A stretch of DNA of 64,000 nucleotides from JACJWR01 sp964627505. Its GTDB lineage: Bacteria > Actinomycetota > Actinomycetes > S36-B12 > UBA10799. The notes under the pieces are model-generated. The model saw nothing but the letters and a program-made list of their open reading frames with translations, ran no database searches and was not told the DNA's origin. The translations under genes and the position numbers were made by a program. The stretch lies in NCBI GenBank assembly GCA_964627505.1, contig CAZVKB010000004.1:1-64000 (forward strand). Direction: 5' to 3'. Numbering within the stretch: position 1 is the first letter of the stretch; each line of letters starts with the position of its first letter. This document shows positions 34,365 through 43,012 of the stretch, piece after piece.

Positions 34365-35462
34365 TTACCGACTGCGCTCCCCCGGCAACTCACCGATCCG
34401 GTGTGCGTCGGTCGTCTTCTCGTCAGCCGCATGTGCATCCGCCGCGCGGTCGTCCGTTGCGTGGTCGTGCGAACCGATAGCCGCCGGGTTTGGCTCTGTC
34501 TGACCTTCCGGTCCCGGCGCCGGGTCAGCGCCAGCGCTTGCAGTCGGGGCCAGGCCGGCCGTCGCACGCAGGCTCATCACCACACTGATGGCGATCACCA
34601 CCACGACCACAGCCAAACTCAGCAAGGTCGGGATCTTGATGTCGAAGCCCAGCAGCACCATCTTCACACCAACCCAGACCAGCACAATCGACAATCCGGT
34701 GGTGAGGTAGATGAAGCGATGCATCAGGTCAGCAAGCAGGAAGTACATGGCCCGCAAACCCAAGATGGCGAAGGCATTGGCCGTGAACACCAAGAAGGGC
34801 TCCTGGGTCACCGCGAAGATCGCCGGGATCGAATCCACCGCAAAAATCAGATCGGTGAATTCCACGAGCAGCAACACCAACAGCAGCGGCGTTGCCAGCC
34901 AGACCCCGTTGCGCCGCACCCACATCTTGCCGCCGGCGTAGTCGTCGGTGTGCGGCACTTTGCGTCGGAACCATGTCACCAGCCGCGATTTCCCGACGTC
35001 GTAATGCTCGTTGCGGGATCGGAACATCTTGTACCCGGTGAAGATCAGGAACGCACCGAAGACGTACACGATGAACGACAGATTCGCGATCAGCACGGCA
35101 CCGAGCGCGATGAAGGCCCCGCGCATCACCAGCGCACCGATCACCCCCAGGAACAGCACGCGGTGCTGATATTCGCGCGGCACTGCGAAGTAACTGAAGA
35201 TCAATGCCCACACAAAGACGTTGTCCACAGCCAGCGACTTCTCGATGACATATCCGGAGAAGTATTGGCCGGCAATCTCACCGCCGTACAAGTACCACAG
35301 AATAGCCCCGAAGGCGACGCCCAGCGCCACCCAGACCGAAGACCACACTGCGGCCTCACGCACCGAAATCACATGCGCCTTCCGGTGGGCGAACAGGTCG
35401 ATGGCAAGCATCAACAGGATGATTCCCAGGACTGCAAACCAGGCCCAAAGCGGCACGTTCAC
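34365..35462 (-). CDS. TerC/Alx-family membrane protein
   Basis: A protein of 365 residues with about eight membrane segments. Key acidic motifs are YVIEKSLAVDNVFVWALIFS and LLLVEFTDLIFAVDSIPAIF, the paired Asp-rich helices of TerC/Alx. The family exports Mn2+ or assists metal loading of secreted proteins, and some members give tellurite resistance. The last 60 residues are a low-complexity tail rich in Asp, Ala and His that could bind metal. GAGGAG lies 5 bases before the GTG. I looked for a yybP-ykoY Mn riboswitch in the 5' region and did not see one. It diverges from a small winged-helix regulator gene. Confidence 0.9.
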   Translation of the reverse strand: MNVPLWAWFAVLGIILLMLAIDLFAHRKAHVISVREAAVWSSVWVALGVAFGAILWYLYGGEIAGQYFSGYVIEKSLAVDNVFVWALIFSYFAVPREYQHRVLFLGVIGALVMRGAFIALGAVLIANLSFIVYVFGAFLIFTGYKMFRSRNEHYDVGKSRLVTWFRRKVPHTDDYAGGKMWVRRNGVWLATPLLLVLLLVEFTDLIFAVDSIPAIFAVTQEPFLVFTANAFAILGLRAMYFLLADLMHRFIYLTTGLSIVLVWVGVKMVLLGFDIKIPTLLSLAVVVVVIAISVVMSLRATAGLAPTASAGADPAPGPEGQTEPNPAAIGSHDHATDDRAADAHAADEKTTDAHRIGELPGERSR

Positions 35463-35564
35463 GTAAACTCCTCAATCATGCGGAAGCCGCAAGTGGCCCG
35501 CGCAATACCGACATTGAATGGGTGAACTGGGAATCATGTGTATTTATTCCGCTGTTATGGAACT

Positions 35565-35849
35565 ATGACAACCCGCCCCGCCCGCACCTGGACTTTCTTC
35601 AGTAACCACGGTCACGTCATGATCTTCCTGTCCGGACATCCCGATGCTCGCGTCCGCGACATTGCCCACGCTGTGGGCATCACTGAGCGCGCAACCTCCG
35701 CGATCCTGCGCGATCTGGAAAACGCCGACTTCGTCACGGTCACGCGCGAAGGCCGACGCAATCACTATCGGATTCACCCTGAACGCACCATGCGCCACCC
35801 GATGGAATCACACCGTGCCATCGGCGAGGTGTTGAACGTGTTCGGATAG
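35565..35849 (+). CDS. Winged helix-turn-helix transcriptional regulator
   Basis: A DNA-binding protein of 94 residues. The helix-turn-helix reads VRDIAHAVGITERATSAILR, followed by wing DFVTVTREGRRNHYRIHPE, as in ArsR/MarR-like repressors. No metal-binding Cys/His cluster is visible. It diverges from terC with about 100 bases between, so terC or itself is a plausible target (inference). ATG 35565 is chosen because it leaves a short N-terminal arm of MTTRPARTW; an earlier in-frame start at 35538 is less likely. Confidence 0.82.
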   Translation: MTTRPARTWTFFSNHGHVMIFLSGHPDARVRDIAHAVGITERATSAILRDLENADFVTVTREGRRNHYRIHPERTMRHPMESHRAIGEVLNVFG

Positions 35850-35883
35850 GACTGGCGGCACCAACAGCAATACCCTTGGCGCC

Positions 35884-36552
35884 ATGGCGACCTACCCCCA
35901 GCCCGCACCTCCGATCCCGCCGCTGGACGACCCGGCCACGTCGATTTCGGCGGTGTGGGACAACGTCTCGGTCTCAATCCGCGGTCGACGGCTATTGCGC
36001 GGGTTCAGTCACACGGCTCGTGCTGGCGGCATTCTCGGGGTGATCGGTCCAAGCGGCTCCGACTCCGACATCGTGTTGTCGACACTGGCGGCGCGTCGCC
36101 CGGCCACAGCGGGAAGCGTCACAATCGTCGGCGCCCCGCACAACGTCGCCATCGCTCGGCTGGTTAGTGCGCAGATTGACGATCCCCTCACAACTGTTGG
36201 GGAATCTCTGCGAGCTGTGACCCCGCGGACCCCGACAGCGAGCCCAACTGAGATTCAGGGTTGGGCCACCTTCACCTCCGGCAGCGTGGACCTCACCACT
36301 CGGCTCTGGGGCGAACTTGCGCCCGGTCAGCGCGTGCGCGCCGGCTTGGCCTGTGCCTTAGCCAGTGGCGCGACCGTGATTGCGGCCAATGCTGCCGACG
36401 TGAGTGTGCCAGCCGATATCGCCCGCACCTGGCAGGCCATCACCCAAGTCGCAGGTACCGGCAGGCTGGTGTTGGTCGGCTGGCCTACACCAATGGCCAA
36501 CATGTCAGCCACAGCCACCATGTTGGCAGCCACAGTGGAGGTACCTCGATGA
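35884..36552 (+). CDS. Degenerate ABC-transporter ATPase-like protein
   Basis: A protein of 222 residues that follows the ABC ATPase layout but has lost its active site. An A-loop strand (AVWDNVSVSIRGRRLLRGFS) leads to a P-loop position reading GVIGPSGSDSDIVLSTL, near residue 55, with no Lys. LWGELAPGQRVRAGLACALA stands where LSGGQ and the following helix should be. The Walker B place reads GATVIAANAADVSV without the Asp-Glu. It should therefore not hydrolyse ATP in the usual way. Its stop overlaps the start of the YhgE/Pip gene (ATGA), so the two proteins are made together. The usual partner of YhgE/Pip proteins in actinobacteria is an intact ABC ATPase. Confidence 0.8.
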   Translation: MATYPQPAPPIPPLDDPATSISAVWDNVSVSIRGRRLLRGFSHTARAGGILGVIGPSGSDSDIVLSTLAARRPATAGSVTIVGAPHNVAIARLVSAQIDDPLTTVGESLRAVTPRTPTASPTEIQGWATFTSGSVDLTTRLWGELAPGQRVRAGLACALASGATVIAANAADVSVPADIARTWQAITQVAGTGRLVLVGWPTPMANMSATATMLAATVEVPR

Positions 36553-38375
36553 CCGCATCCGCCTATTTCGCCAGCATCCGCAGATGGTGGCGCTCCCCAA
36601 TCGCCCGCCTCACCATCGTGGGTGCCGTGCTTGCGTCCGGGATCCTCGCTGGGATCATTTCGGCCGCCTTTGCCGACCCGCCAGCCCGCAGCGACCGCAT
36701 TCCCGCCGCTCTGGTCAACGATGACCAACCTGTCAACGTGGAAGGTTTACAGGTACACGCCGGACCCGATCTAGTGCAGGCGGTCCTGGCCGCCGACGCC
36801 CTGGATTGGCGGGAAATGTCGTTGGCAGAGGCAGAATCTGCCCTCAACTCAGGCGCAGTTCTGGCGTTGCTGCACATTCCGACGGGGTACAGCGCCGCGA
36901 TCGCGTCCATGGACAGCAGTGCACCGATTCAGGCAACTGCGGAGTTTCGCACCAACGATGCTACGAACTATTTCATGGGGCCCGCCACCGCGGCGGCTGT
37001 AATGTCAGTGGAAGAGACAATCAGCAATTCCGTAACGTTGAACTTCCTCGACGAGGTGTATGCGGCCCTGCCCGAAGCCCGAGAGCAAGGCCAAGCCGCA
37101 GCGGTGGTGGTCGGCCAACTGGTCACTGACATCAACAACACCGCGACAGTGGCCCAGTCTGCGGCAACCGCTGCAACCGAAGCCGCCACCGCCAGCCAAC
37201 AGGCGGCAACGAGCATCACAGAAGCCACTGGGGTGGCTGATCAGTCGGCCACCCAAGCTGCCGACTTAGCCGCGAGCACAACTGCGGCTGCTGGCAGCGC
37301 CACCGCGGTTCTGGCTGGCGCAAAATCTGTGGATGCCAGCCTGCAAACATTGCAGAACGATCTCACCAGCAAGGGGCTCACCGATGCTGCTGCCGCAGTC
37401 GGGGCTACCCGGACCAACCTGACGACTTCCGTCACCACTCCCGCCGAAACATTGACTGCCCAAACCGCCGCAGATGCCACCAAAGCCGGGCAACTCAATG
37501 CCCAGACCGCCGCGGTGCCCCCACTGTTGGCACAAGCGGCGACGCAAACCGCGCAAGCCGTGGGTCAAGGTCAGTCTGCAGCCGCTGCTGCACAAACGAT
37601 CAGCACCACTTTGAGCACACAAGTCGCGCCAGCGGCGGCCGGCCTCCAGAACTCGCTCAACGCTGCCGCTGCCAAGGTTCCACCTGTGTCCGCCGAACAA
37701 CGCGCGGCGTTTGCGCAAGTACTCGCTGCACCGGTCGCCATCACCACCACCGTGGCCAATGACGTGGCTACTTTCGGCACCGGGATCGCCACCATGGTGC
37801 TGCCAGTGGCATTGGGCGTCGGGGCGCTGCTGCTGGTCTGGCTGCACCCTGGCCTGCATCGACGGTTGCTCGCTGTCAGCGCCAGCAGTTGGCGGGTCGG
37901 TCTCACCACCTGGTTGCCGACACTCACCTGGAGTGCCGCGCAATCGGTGACAGCTGTGCTGCTTGTGGCGCTGTTCGGCGTCGCGGCCACCGCGTGGATC
38001 CCGCTGCTAGGCGTGCTCATCCTCACTGCTGCCGCGCTCGTGACTCTCACCGCATGGCTTCGGGCAGCATTCGGCGGCATCGGCTTGTACACCGCTGCTG
38101 TGTTGCTTGCGGTGCAGGCAGCGGCCAGTGGTGGGCTGTTCCCGAACCAAACGCTCGGACCAGTGTTCAATTGGCTGCACCCATTCCTACCGATGAGTTA
38201 TGCCGCTGATGCCATTCGTCGCACCATCGCCGGCGGACCGCTGACGCCGTTCGTGTGGGTCGACGTCCTGGTATTAGCCGGATTCACTGCGATCGGTGTC
38301 GGGTTGTTGATCGCCACTGCACACTGGCGTACCAGCGGGCGCACCAGAGACCTGGAACCGCTACCGATGGGTTAA
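36549..38375 (+). CDS. YhgE/Pip-type membrane protein
   Basis: A protein of 608 residues. One N-terminal membrane helix (about 18-40) is followed by a 370-residue extracytoplasmic region. The YhgE-specific part reads RIPAALVNDDQPVN, then ALLHIPTGYSAAIASMDSSA and ATAEFRTNDATNY. A long Ala/Thr/Gln-rich helical stretch, probably coiled coil, runs to about 400. Five or six C-terminal membrane helices from about 415 resemble an ABC-2 permease: FPNQTLGPVFNWLHPFLPMS and YAADAIRRTIAGG. The family includes the phage-infection protein Pip and relatives of EsaA. GGAGG precedes the ATG by 8 bases. The substrate is unknown. Confidence 0.88.
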   Translation: MTASAYFASIRRWWRSPIARLTIVGAVLASGILAGIISAAFADPPARSDRIPAALVNDDQPVNVEGLQVHAGPDLVQAVLAADALDWREMSLAEAESALNSGAVLALLHIPTGYSAAIASMDSSAPIQATAEFRTNDATNYFMGPATAAAVMSVEETISNSVTLNFLDEVYAALPEAREQGQAAAVVVGQLVTDINNTATVAQSAATAATEAATASQQAATSITEATGVADQSATQAADLAASTTAAAGSATAVLAGAKSVDASLQTLQNDLTSKGLTDAAAAVGATRTNLTTSVTTPAETLTAQTAADATKAGQLNAQTAAVPPLLAQAATQTAQAVGQGQSAAAAAQTISTTLSTQVAPAAAGLQNSLNAAAAKVPPVSAEQRAAFAQVLAAPVAITTTVANDVATFGTGIATMVLPVALGVGALLLVWLHPGLHRRLLAVSASSWRVGLTTWLPTLTWSAAQSVTAVLLVALFGVAATAWIPLLGVLILTAAALVTLTAWLRAAFGGIGLYTAAVLLAVQAAASGGLFPNQTLGPVFNWLHPFLPMSYAADAIRRTIAGGPLTPFVWVDVLVLAGFTAIGVGLLIATAHWRTSGRTRDLEPLPMG

Positions 38376-38409
38376 CTGCGGTCACGGTAGCCACGGGTGC
38401 GGACCTGGG

Positions 38410-40461
38410 TCAGAGGCTGCTCAACGCCGGCAGTTCCGCCCCCGGGATCGGGTCGAGCCCCACCGCCAACAAGTGCGTGACGTCGCCCTCAGTTGCCGGG
38501 CTGCCCTGCCAGGTGGTGAGGTCGGCCAAAACCTTTCGTCGAGCTTCTTCGGGATCGGGTGCCTGGGCTGCTGCTGTCCAACGGCGGCGCAGTTCCCATG
38601 CGCGCTCTCGGGTCTGCAACGTCCATTTCAGGCGATTCATCTGCGTGGCGGTGGCTGGCAAACGCCACACCTGGGAGATCGCGTCCGGCAGTACGATCCG
38701 GTAGTCGTGTCCCCCGCCCGCAAACACCCCGGGGGTCGGGGTGAGTGCGTTACCCATGTCGAAGAACGTGGCGAAAAACGTGGTCACCGGCGTCCACGAC
38801 GTGCCTTTGGGCGCCCCGACCGGGCGTCGATCCGCCGGTCCGAGCCAGGCGGGACGCCGCCACAGCACGTCGGCATCGAACTTGGGAATGGGATCGTCGC
38901 CGTTTTGCAGCAGCAGATAACGCACCTGGTCCCGTTCGTCCTCAGACAAGTTGACCCAGTCCATGATGGCGCGCGTGATGAAGACTGGGCCGGGACCCAC
39001 CGGCGGTGGCGTCGCGATGCTGCGGTCACCCTCCAGTTGTTTCTTCCAGACCGTCGCGGCAGGCGTTCCGATCCAGAGTGCAGCTTCGATCCCCACACCT
39101 TCCAGCCCGAACAGCCCGGTGTCGCGGAACACCTCTTGGGACACCTGGGAGCCCAACGATTCGCCGAAAAGTAGGAACCTGGGACGATCCGCTGGCGCCA
39201 TGTCGCGAATGCGGGCCATGATCCCGTCGAGCACCATGCGCGTCTGGTGCACACCTGCGGACACTTTGCCCAACGAGAGCGCCGAGGGCAGCACGGAATA
39301 CTGAATCGCCGCGCTGGCGCAGTCACCACCTGTGAGGTATTCGAGTGCCTCGCACGCCACGTAGTTGACGTATCCCGAACCCGTGGGCGAAAAGAGGGCG
39401 AAGACCTTGCGTTGCAGTGCACCAGTGCGATCGATTTCGGCCAGTAGTTGCGCCGCCCGGGATTCTTCATCAGTCGCTGAGGCCAGTGCCGCGTACACCC
39501 TAATCGGCTGCTTCGCCCCAGAAATGCCCATGACGGCATCGATGCTCTCCGGACTGGGTGCCATGCTGAGCCAGCGGCGACCTTCCCGGCTCAACTGCGC
39601 CCACGGTATGCCGGATTCCGGGCACCCAGTCACGGTCGGCGAGGTCGGCGGCTGGGCGTGACCGGGTTCGATCCCCTCGCCGCCCTTCTCCAACTTCGCT
39701 GACACCAGCGACACTCCCAACCAGCCCAATCCGTAGGTAGTGGCCAGCGCCCCAACCCGTCCGAAAGTGCGATGTTCCTCCGGGTTGCCTCCCAGCACCA
39801 CCGCGGCCGCATGCGCGAAAGTCCTCGACAGTGCCACCTCGCCGTGGGCCAGAGCGTACGTCAAACCCGTCACGACGACACCGATCGTGGTTGCCTGGAG
39901 CGGGGCCACCGAACGCGTGGTGTCTTCGAAGTTCTTTCCGTCTTTGCCCTTGGCACCTACTTGAGCCTGCCAGGGCCGGGTGGCCAAGTAGGACCCCACG
40001 CCGGTGGTGGCAGCCGCAACCAACGTTTCCCACGGTCGATATCTGCTACCGAGCGACTTCTCCAAGCCGAGTGAGGCGACCCCTGCGGTTCCGGCTGCTG
40101 CCAAACTGCCTGCCGCCAGACGGGCGATGGAGCGCCGCGGTGGTTCGTGTTCCCGCCAACGCAGCGCTGTCGCTGCCCCAATTCCCAAGACCGCCGATGT
40201 GACATCAACCGCCAACAGGGCGCGACGGGACGCCGGCGTGCCCGAGAAGCGTCTGGCGATGGATCCCAGCAGTGAATGTCCGGCCGCCCCCCAGGCATAA
40301 CCGGCGGCCGCCCCGACGCCGGTTATGACCGCTTGGTTGGTGGTATCGCGGGACAGCAGGCCCGGCTGATACGACCGGCCAGCGAGCACAGCGGCCACCA
40401 GCACGCCCGCTCGGGCGGAGTGGTCGAGGGTATCGGCAGCGATGACAACAGCATCTTCCAT
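38410..40461 (-). CDS. Abhydrolase_9-type membrane alpha/beta-hydrolase (copy A)
   Basis: About 683 residues. The N-terminal 270 residues hold several hydrophobic segments (Abhydrolase_9 N-terminal region). The C-terminal hydrolase has TGSGYVNYVACEALEYLTGG, the nucleophile elbow FGESLGSQ near residue 430, GTPAATVWKKQ and GGGHDYRIVLP, whose His is probably catalytic. The family is widespread in actinobacteria, including mycobacteria, without a known substrate; lipid-like esters are a fair guess. ATG 40461 with CAGGAT upstream is preferred to an earlier in-frame start at 40509. It is a paralogue of the gene at 50.8-52.7 kb. Downstream lies the YhgE gene, converging. Confidence 0.85.
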   Translation of the reverse strand: MEDAVVIAADTLDHSARAGVLVAAVLAGRSYQPGLLSRDTTNQAVITGVGAAAGYAWGAAGHSLLGSIARRFSGTPASRRALLAVDVTSAVLGIGAATALRWREHEPPRRSIARLAAGSLAAAGTAGVASLGLEKSLGSRYRPWETLVAAATTGVGSYLATRPWQAQVGAKGKDGKNFEDTTRSVAPLQATTIGVVVTGLTYALAHGEVALSRTFAHAAAVVLGGNPEEHRTFGRVGALATTYGLGWLGVSLVSAKLEKGGEGIEPGHAQPPTSPTVTGCPESGIPWAQLSREGRRWLSMAPSPESIDAVMGISGAKQPIRVYAALASATDEESRAAQLLAEIDRTGALQRKVFALFSPTGSGYVNYVACEALEYLTGGDCASAAIQYSVLPSALSLGKVSAGVHQTRMVLDGIMARIRDMAPADRPRFLLFGESLGSQVSQEVFRDTGLFGLEGVGIEAALWIGTPAATVWKKQLEGDRSIATPPPVGPGPVFITRAIMDWVNLSEDERDQVRYLLLQNGDDPIPKFDADVLWRRPAWLGPADRRPVGAPKGTSWTPVTTFFATFFDMGNALTPTPGVFAGGGHDYRIVLPDAISQVWRLPATATQMNRLKWTLQTRERAWELRRRWTAAAQAPDPEEARRKVLADLTTWQGSPATEGDVTHLLAVGLDPIPGAELPALSSL

Positions 40462-40524
40462 AGGCAGATCCTGCCATGACCACCTGATTCGTGGCTGTGC
40501 CCGCGCCAAACGGCGGGCGTCGAA

Positions 40525-40812
40525 CTAGAAGTTATTCGTGTAGTACCAGCCGTAGCCGAACGTGTTGACGATCAATCCGATGATGCCCAGCACCATGCCC
40601 GCAGTGGCCATACCGCCATTGGTCGCCGTACCCATCTGGGCGGCTTTGCGACCTTGCACCCCCAGAATGATCGCCACGATACCCAAAATCAGGCCGCAGC
40701 AGAAGAAACTCAAGATGCCCGTGATCAGCGACCACAGACCCTTCTTGTTGTCAGCGTCTGAGGCGCCGAGCGCCGCGGCACCGTAGATCGGTGGGGGTGG
40801 CGGAGTAGACAT
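40525..40812 (-). CDS. DUF4190-type small membrane protein
   Basis: A protein of 95 residues with a Pro-rich N-terminus (STPPPPPIYG) and two membrane helices: LITGILSFFCCGLILGIVAI and MVLGIIGLIVNTFGYGWY. The linker GVQGRKAAQMGTATNGGMAT matches the DUF4190 pattern. Function unknown; often a small envelope component of actinobacteria. It lies just upstream of Abhydrolase_9 copy A on the same strand. Confidence 0.82.
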   Translation of the reverse strand: MSTPPPPPIYGAAALGASDADNKKGLWSLITGILSFFCCGLILGIVAIILGVQGRKAAQMGTATNGGMATAGMVLGIIGLIVNTFGYGWYYTNNF

Positions 40813-40953
40813 GGCACCATCCTTGTCTCAATCGGCAGTCGGCCCTGTGCGCGACTTGTTGGTGTGGGCAACCTAGCGCAGCGCGCGCAGGATTTCCGGG
40901 CCACACGCGTTTCTCGGGCAAGTGACCTTGCACGCACCGGCTACCGTGCACAG

Positions 40954-41661
40954 ATGGCTGGTCCCGGTGCTCTGCTTGTTCTGACGGCCTACCTCGCCTG
41001 GGGCATCGCCACCAGCCCGCTGCCGATCGCCGGGGTGGCAGTGATGCTGCTCTCCGATCGCGCCAAACGCACGGCAACTGCGTTCACCGCCGCCTGGTGG
41101 ATGTGTCAACTCGTGGCTATCTCGGTCTTCGCGGTTGTCGCCCACTACTTGCTGGCGATGCACGTCACAACCGATGAGCGCCGCGCCTTGGCCACCGCAC
41201 TGGCGGTGCTCGGCGTCGCCATGGCCTTCGCAGGTGTCGTCGCAGTTTTGTGGGAACGTTGGCGACCCAACCCGAATTCCGGCGCCCATACCCGCGCCTT
41301 CTTGGCTCGCGCCCAAGTCGCCGGCCCGAGAGATGCAGTGGGGATGGCCTTAGCTACCAGCCTGTTCAACATCACCAATCTGCCGTACTGGGTGAGCATC
41401 GGGCTGTTGATCGAACGCAGTCATGCGGAACTCGCAACTAAGGTGGCGGTTGTCCTCATCACCTCGCTGGTGGCGAGCTCAACATTCTTGGTCATCACTG
41501 CGGCCGTACTGCTCACCGGAAACCGTCTGCAGCATCGCCTGGAATCGGGAAGGGACTTTCTGGTCCGGCACTCCGGTGGGGTGGTGCCAAGTTTCTTGAT
41601 CATCAGCGGACTCGTCCTCATCGTGCTCGCTGGGATGGACCTCGGCTGGTGGCATCTGTGA
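40954..41661 (+). CDS. GAP/Sap-family membrane protein
   Basis: A protein of 235 residues with six membrane segments. The first contains YLAWGIATSPLPIAGVAVML, then SDRAKRTATAFTAAWW, and a later segment ATSLFNITNLPYWVSIGLLI. The layout matches the GAP family (glycopeptidolipid- or sulfolipid-addressing proteins, LysE-like fold) of mycobacteria, whose members help glycolipids reach the surface. Here it sits between two Abhydrolase_9 genes and close to glycerolipid genes, so a lipid-export role is reasonable. ATG 40954 begins right at the first helix; an earlier in-frame start at 40864 is less convincing. Confidence 0.8.
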   Translation: MAGPGALLVLTAYLAWGIATSPLPIAGVAVMLLSDRAKRTATAFTAAWWMCQLVAISVFAVVAHYLLAMHVTTDERRALATALAVLGVAMAFAGVVAVLWERWRPNPNSGAHTRAFLARAQVAGPRDAVGMALATSLFNITNLPYWVSIGLLIERSHAELATKVAVVLITSLVASSTFLVITAAVLLTGNRLQHRLESGRDFLVRHSGGVVPSFLIISGLVLIVLAGMDLGWWHL

Positions 41662-41710
41662 TCCGTCCCCCTTGGTATGAACTCAGCGGCCATGGGGAAC
41701 AATAGCCAAC

Positions 41711-42937
41711 ATGCCGCTTGTCACCATCGAACAGCTCAAAGACGTTTTCGGCCGACTCGCCCCTGGGGCCCGGGCAGTCGCATCAGGTAACTTCGCCACC
41801 CCGATGCCCTTGATCTCAGCCCTCGATGAGTCGCTTGAGACCTACACCCTGCACATGCTCAACGCCCATGGCGATTTGCCAGACCGTCCCGGCGTCACCT
41901 TGGAGACTGCGTTTGTGGGCCCTGCCATGCGCAACAAGGCCGGTCTGAGTTATGTCCCCAGCCGACTGTCGATGGTGCCGCTGCTGTATTTCGGTCCACT
42001 GCAACCAGACGTGGTCCTGCTGCACACAACTGTGCCGCGCGATGGCCGCGTGAGTTTGGGGATTGAAGTCAACGTCCTGCCGGCGGCTGTGGAAGCGGTA
42101 CGGGCCCGCGGCGGAATCGTCGTCGGCATGATGAACCCTCAGATGCCCTACCTATACGGCGATGCCGAAATGCTCACCGGCCACTTTGACTACCTGGTTG
42201 AAGTTGACACTCCGCTGCCCGCGATCCGTGCCACCGCGCCGGACGAGCGCAGCCGCGCCATCGGGGGCAACGTCGCGGACATGATCGACGACGGTGCCTG
42301 CATGCAGTTGGGTATCGGCGCAGTCCCGGATGCCGTACTGGAGTCCCTGAAGGGGCACCGAGAACTCACCGTGTGGTCGGAAATGATCAGCGACGGGGTG
42401 CACAGCCTGGAACGCGCTGGCGCATTGAGCAAGAAGCGTCCGATCGTCTCCAGTTTCATCTTTGGTTCCAACGAACTGTACGAGTGGATCGACGACAACC
42501 ACCGGATTCGCATGCTGCGCACCGAGAAGACCAACGATCCGGCGCTGATCGCACGCCATCCTCGGATGACCTCGGTGAACGCCGCCCTGCAAGTGGACCT
42601 GTTCGGTCAAGCCAACGCCAGCTCCATCAAAAACCGCATCTACTCCGGTTTCGGCGGGCAGACCGACTTCATCGTGGGGGCCATGCACGCCCCCCAAGGG
42701 CAGGCCTTCATCGCGCTGTCGTCGATTCATGACAAGTCCGGTTCGTCCAACATCGTGGATGCACTGTCCACCCGCGTCACGAGTTTCCAGCAGACCGCGG
42801 TGGTCACTGAGCAGGGTGTCGCGCGGTTGTGGGGCTTGAGTCAAGCCGGCCAGGCGCGCGCAATCATCACCCACGCCGCGCATCCCAGCGCCCGCGACTT
42901 TTTGACCCAGCGGGCCGGGGAACTCGGTCTCGGTTAG
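41711..42937 (+). CDS. Acetyl-CoA hydrolase/CoA-transferase family protein
   Basis: A protein of 408 residues with both acetyl-CoA hydrolase/transferase halves. Motifs: VGMMNPQMPYLYGD, DDGACMQLGIGAVPDAVLES, WSEMISDGVHSLE, FGSNELYEWID (the Glu probably forms the CoA thioester), SGFGGQTDFIVGAM and VVTEQGVARLWGLS. It is related to 4-hydroxybutyrate and succinyl-CoA:acetate CoA-transferases, slightly short of the usual 430. The true acyl donor is unknown. It precedes plsB by 75 bases on the same strand, so it may help supply or recycle acyl-CoA (inference). Confidence 0.9.
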   Translation: MPLVTIEQLKDVFGRLAPGARAVASGNFATPMPLISALDESLETYTLHMLNAHGDLPDRPGVTLETAFVGPAMRNKAGLSYVPSRLSMVPLLYFGPLQPDVVLLHTTVPRDGRVSLGIEVNVLPAAVEAVRARGGIVVGMMNPQMPYLYGDAEMLTGHFDYLVEVDTPLPAIRATAPDERSRAIGGNVADMIDDGACMQLGIGAVPDAVLESLKGHRELTVWSEMISDGVHSLERAGALSKKRPIVSSFIFGSNELYEWIDDNHRIRMLRTEKTNDPALIARHPRMTSVNAALQVDLFGQANASSIKNRIYSGFGGQTDFIVGAMHAPQGQAFIALSSIHDKSGSSNIVDALSTRVTSFQQTAVVTEQGVARLWGLSQAGQARAIITHAAHPSARDFLTQRAGELGLG

Positions 42938-43012
42938 GCGATCGTTGCCGCATCACGGCGTGGGAGTGGTTATGGTTACGCCACCGCCATCCGTGATGTG
43001 CAAGGAGTCGCC

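Noticed and set aside
35463..35564. yybP-ykoY manganese riboswitch before terC
   Set aside because: The conserved aptamer loops are not visible in the short leader.
36261..36548. N-terminal extension of the YhgE/Pip protein
   Set aside because: It would overlap the ABC-like gene in another frame. GGAGG and the membrane helix place the start at 36549.
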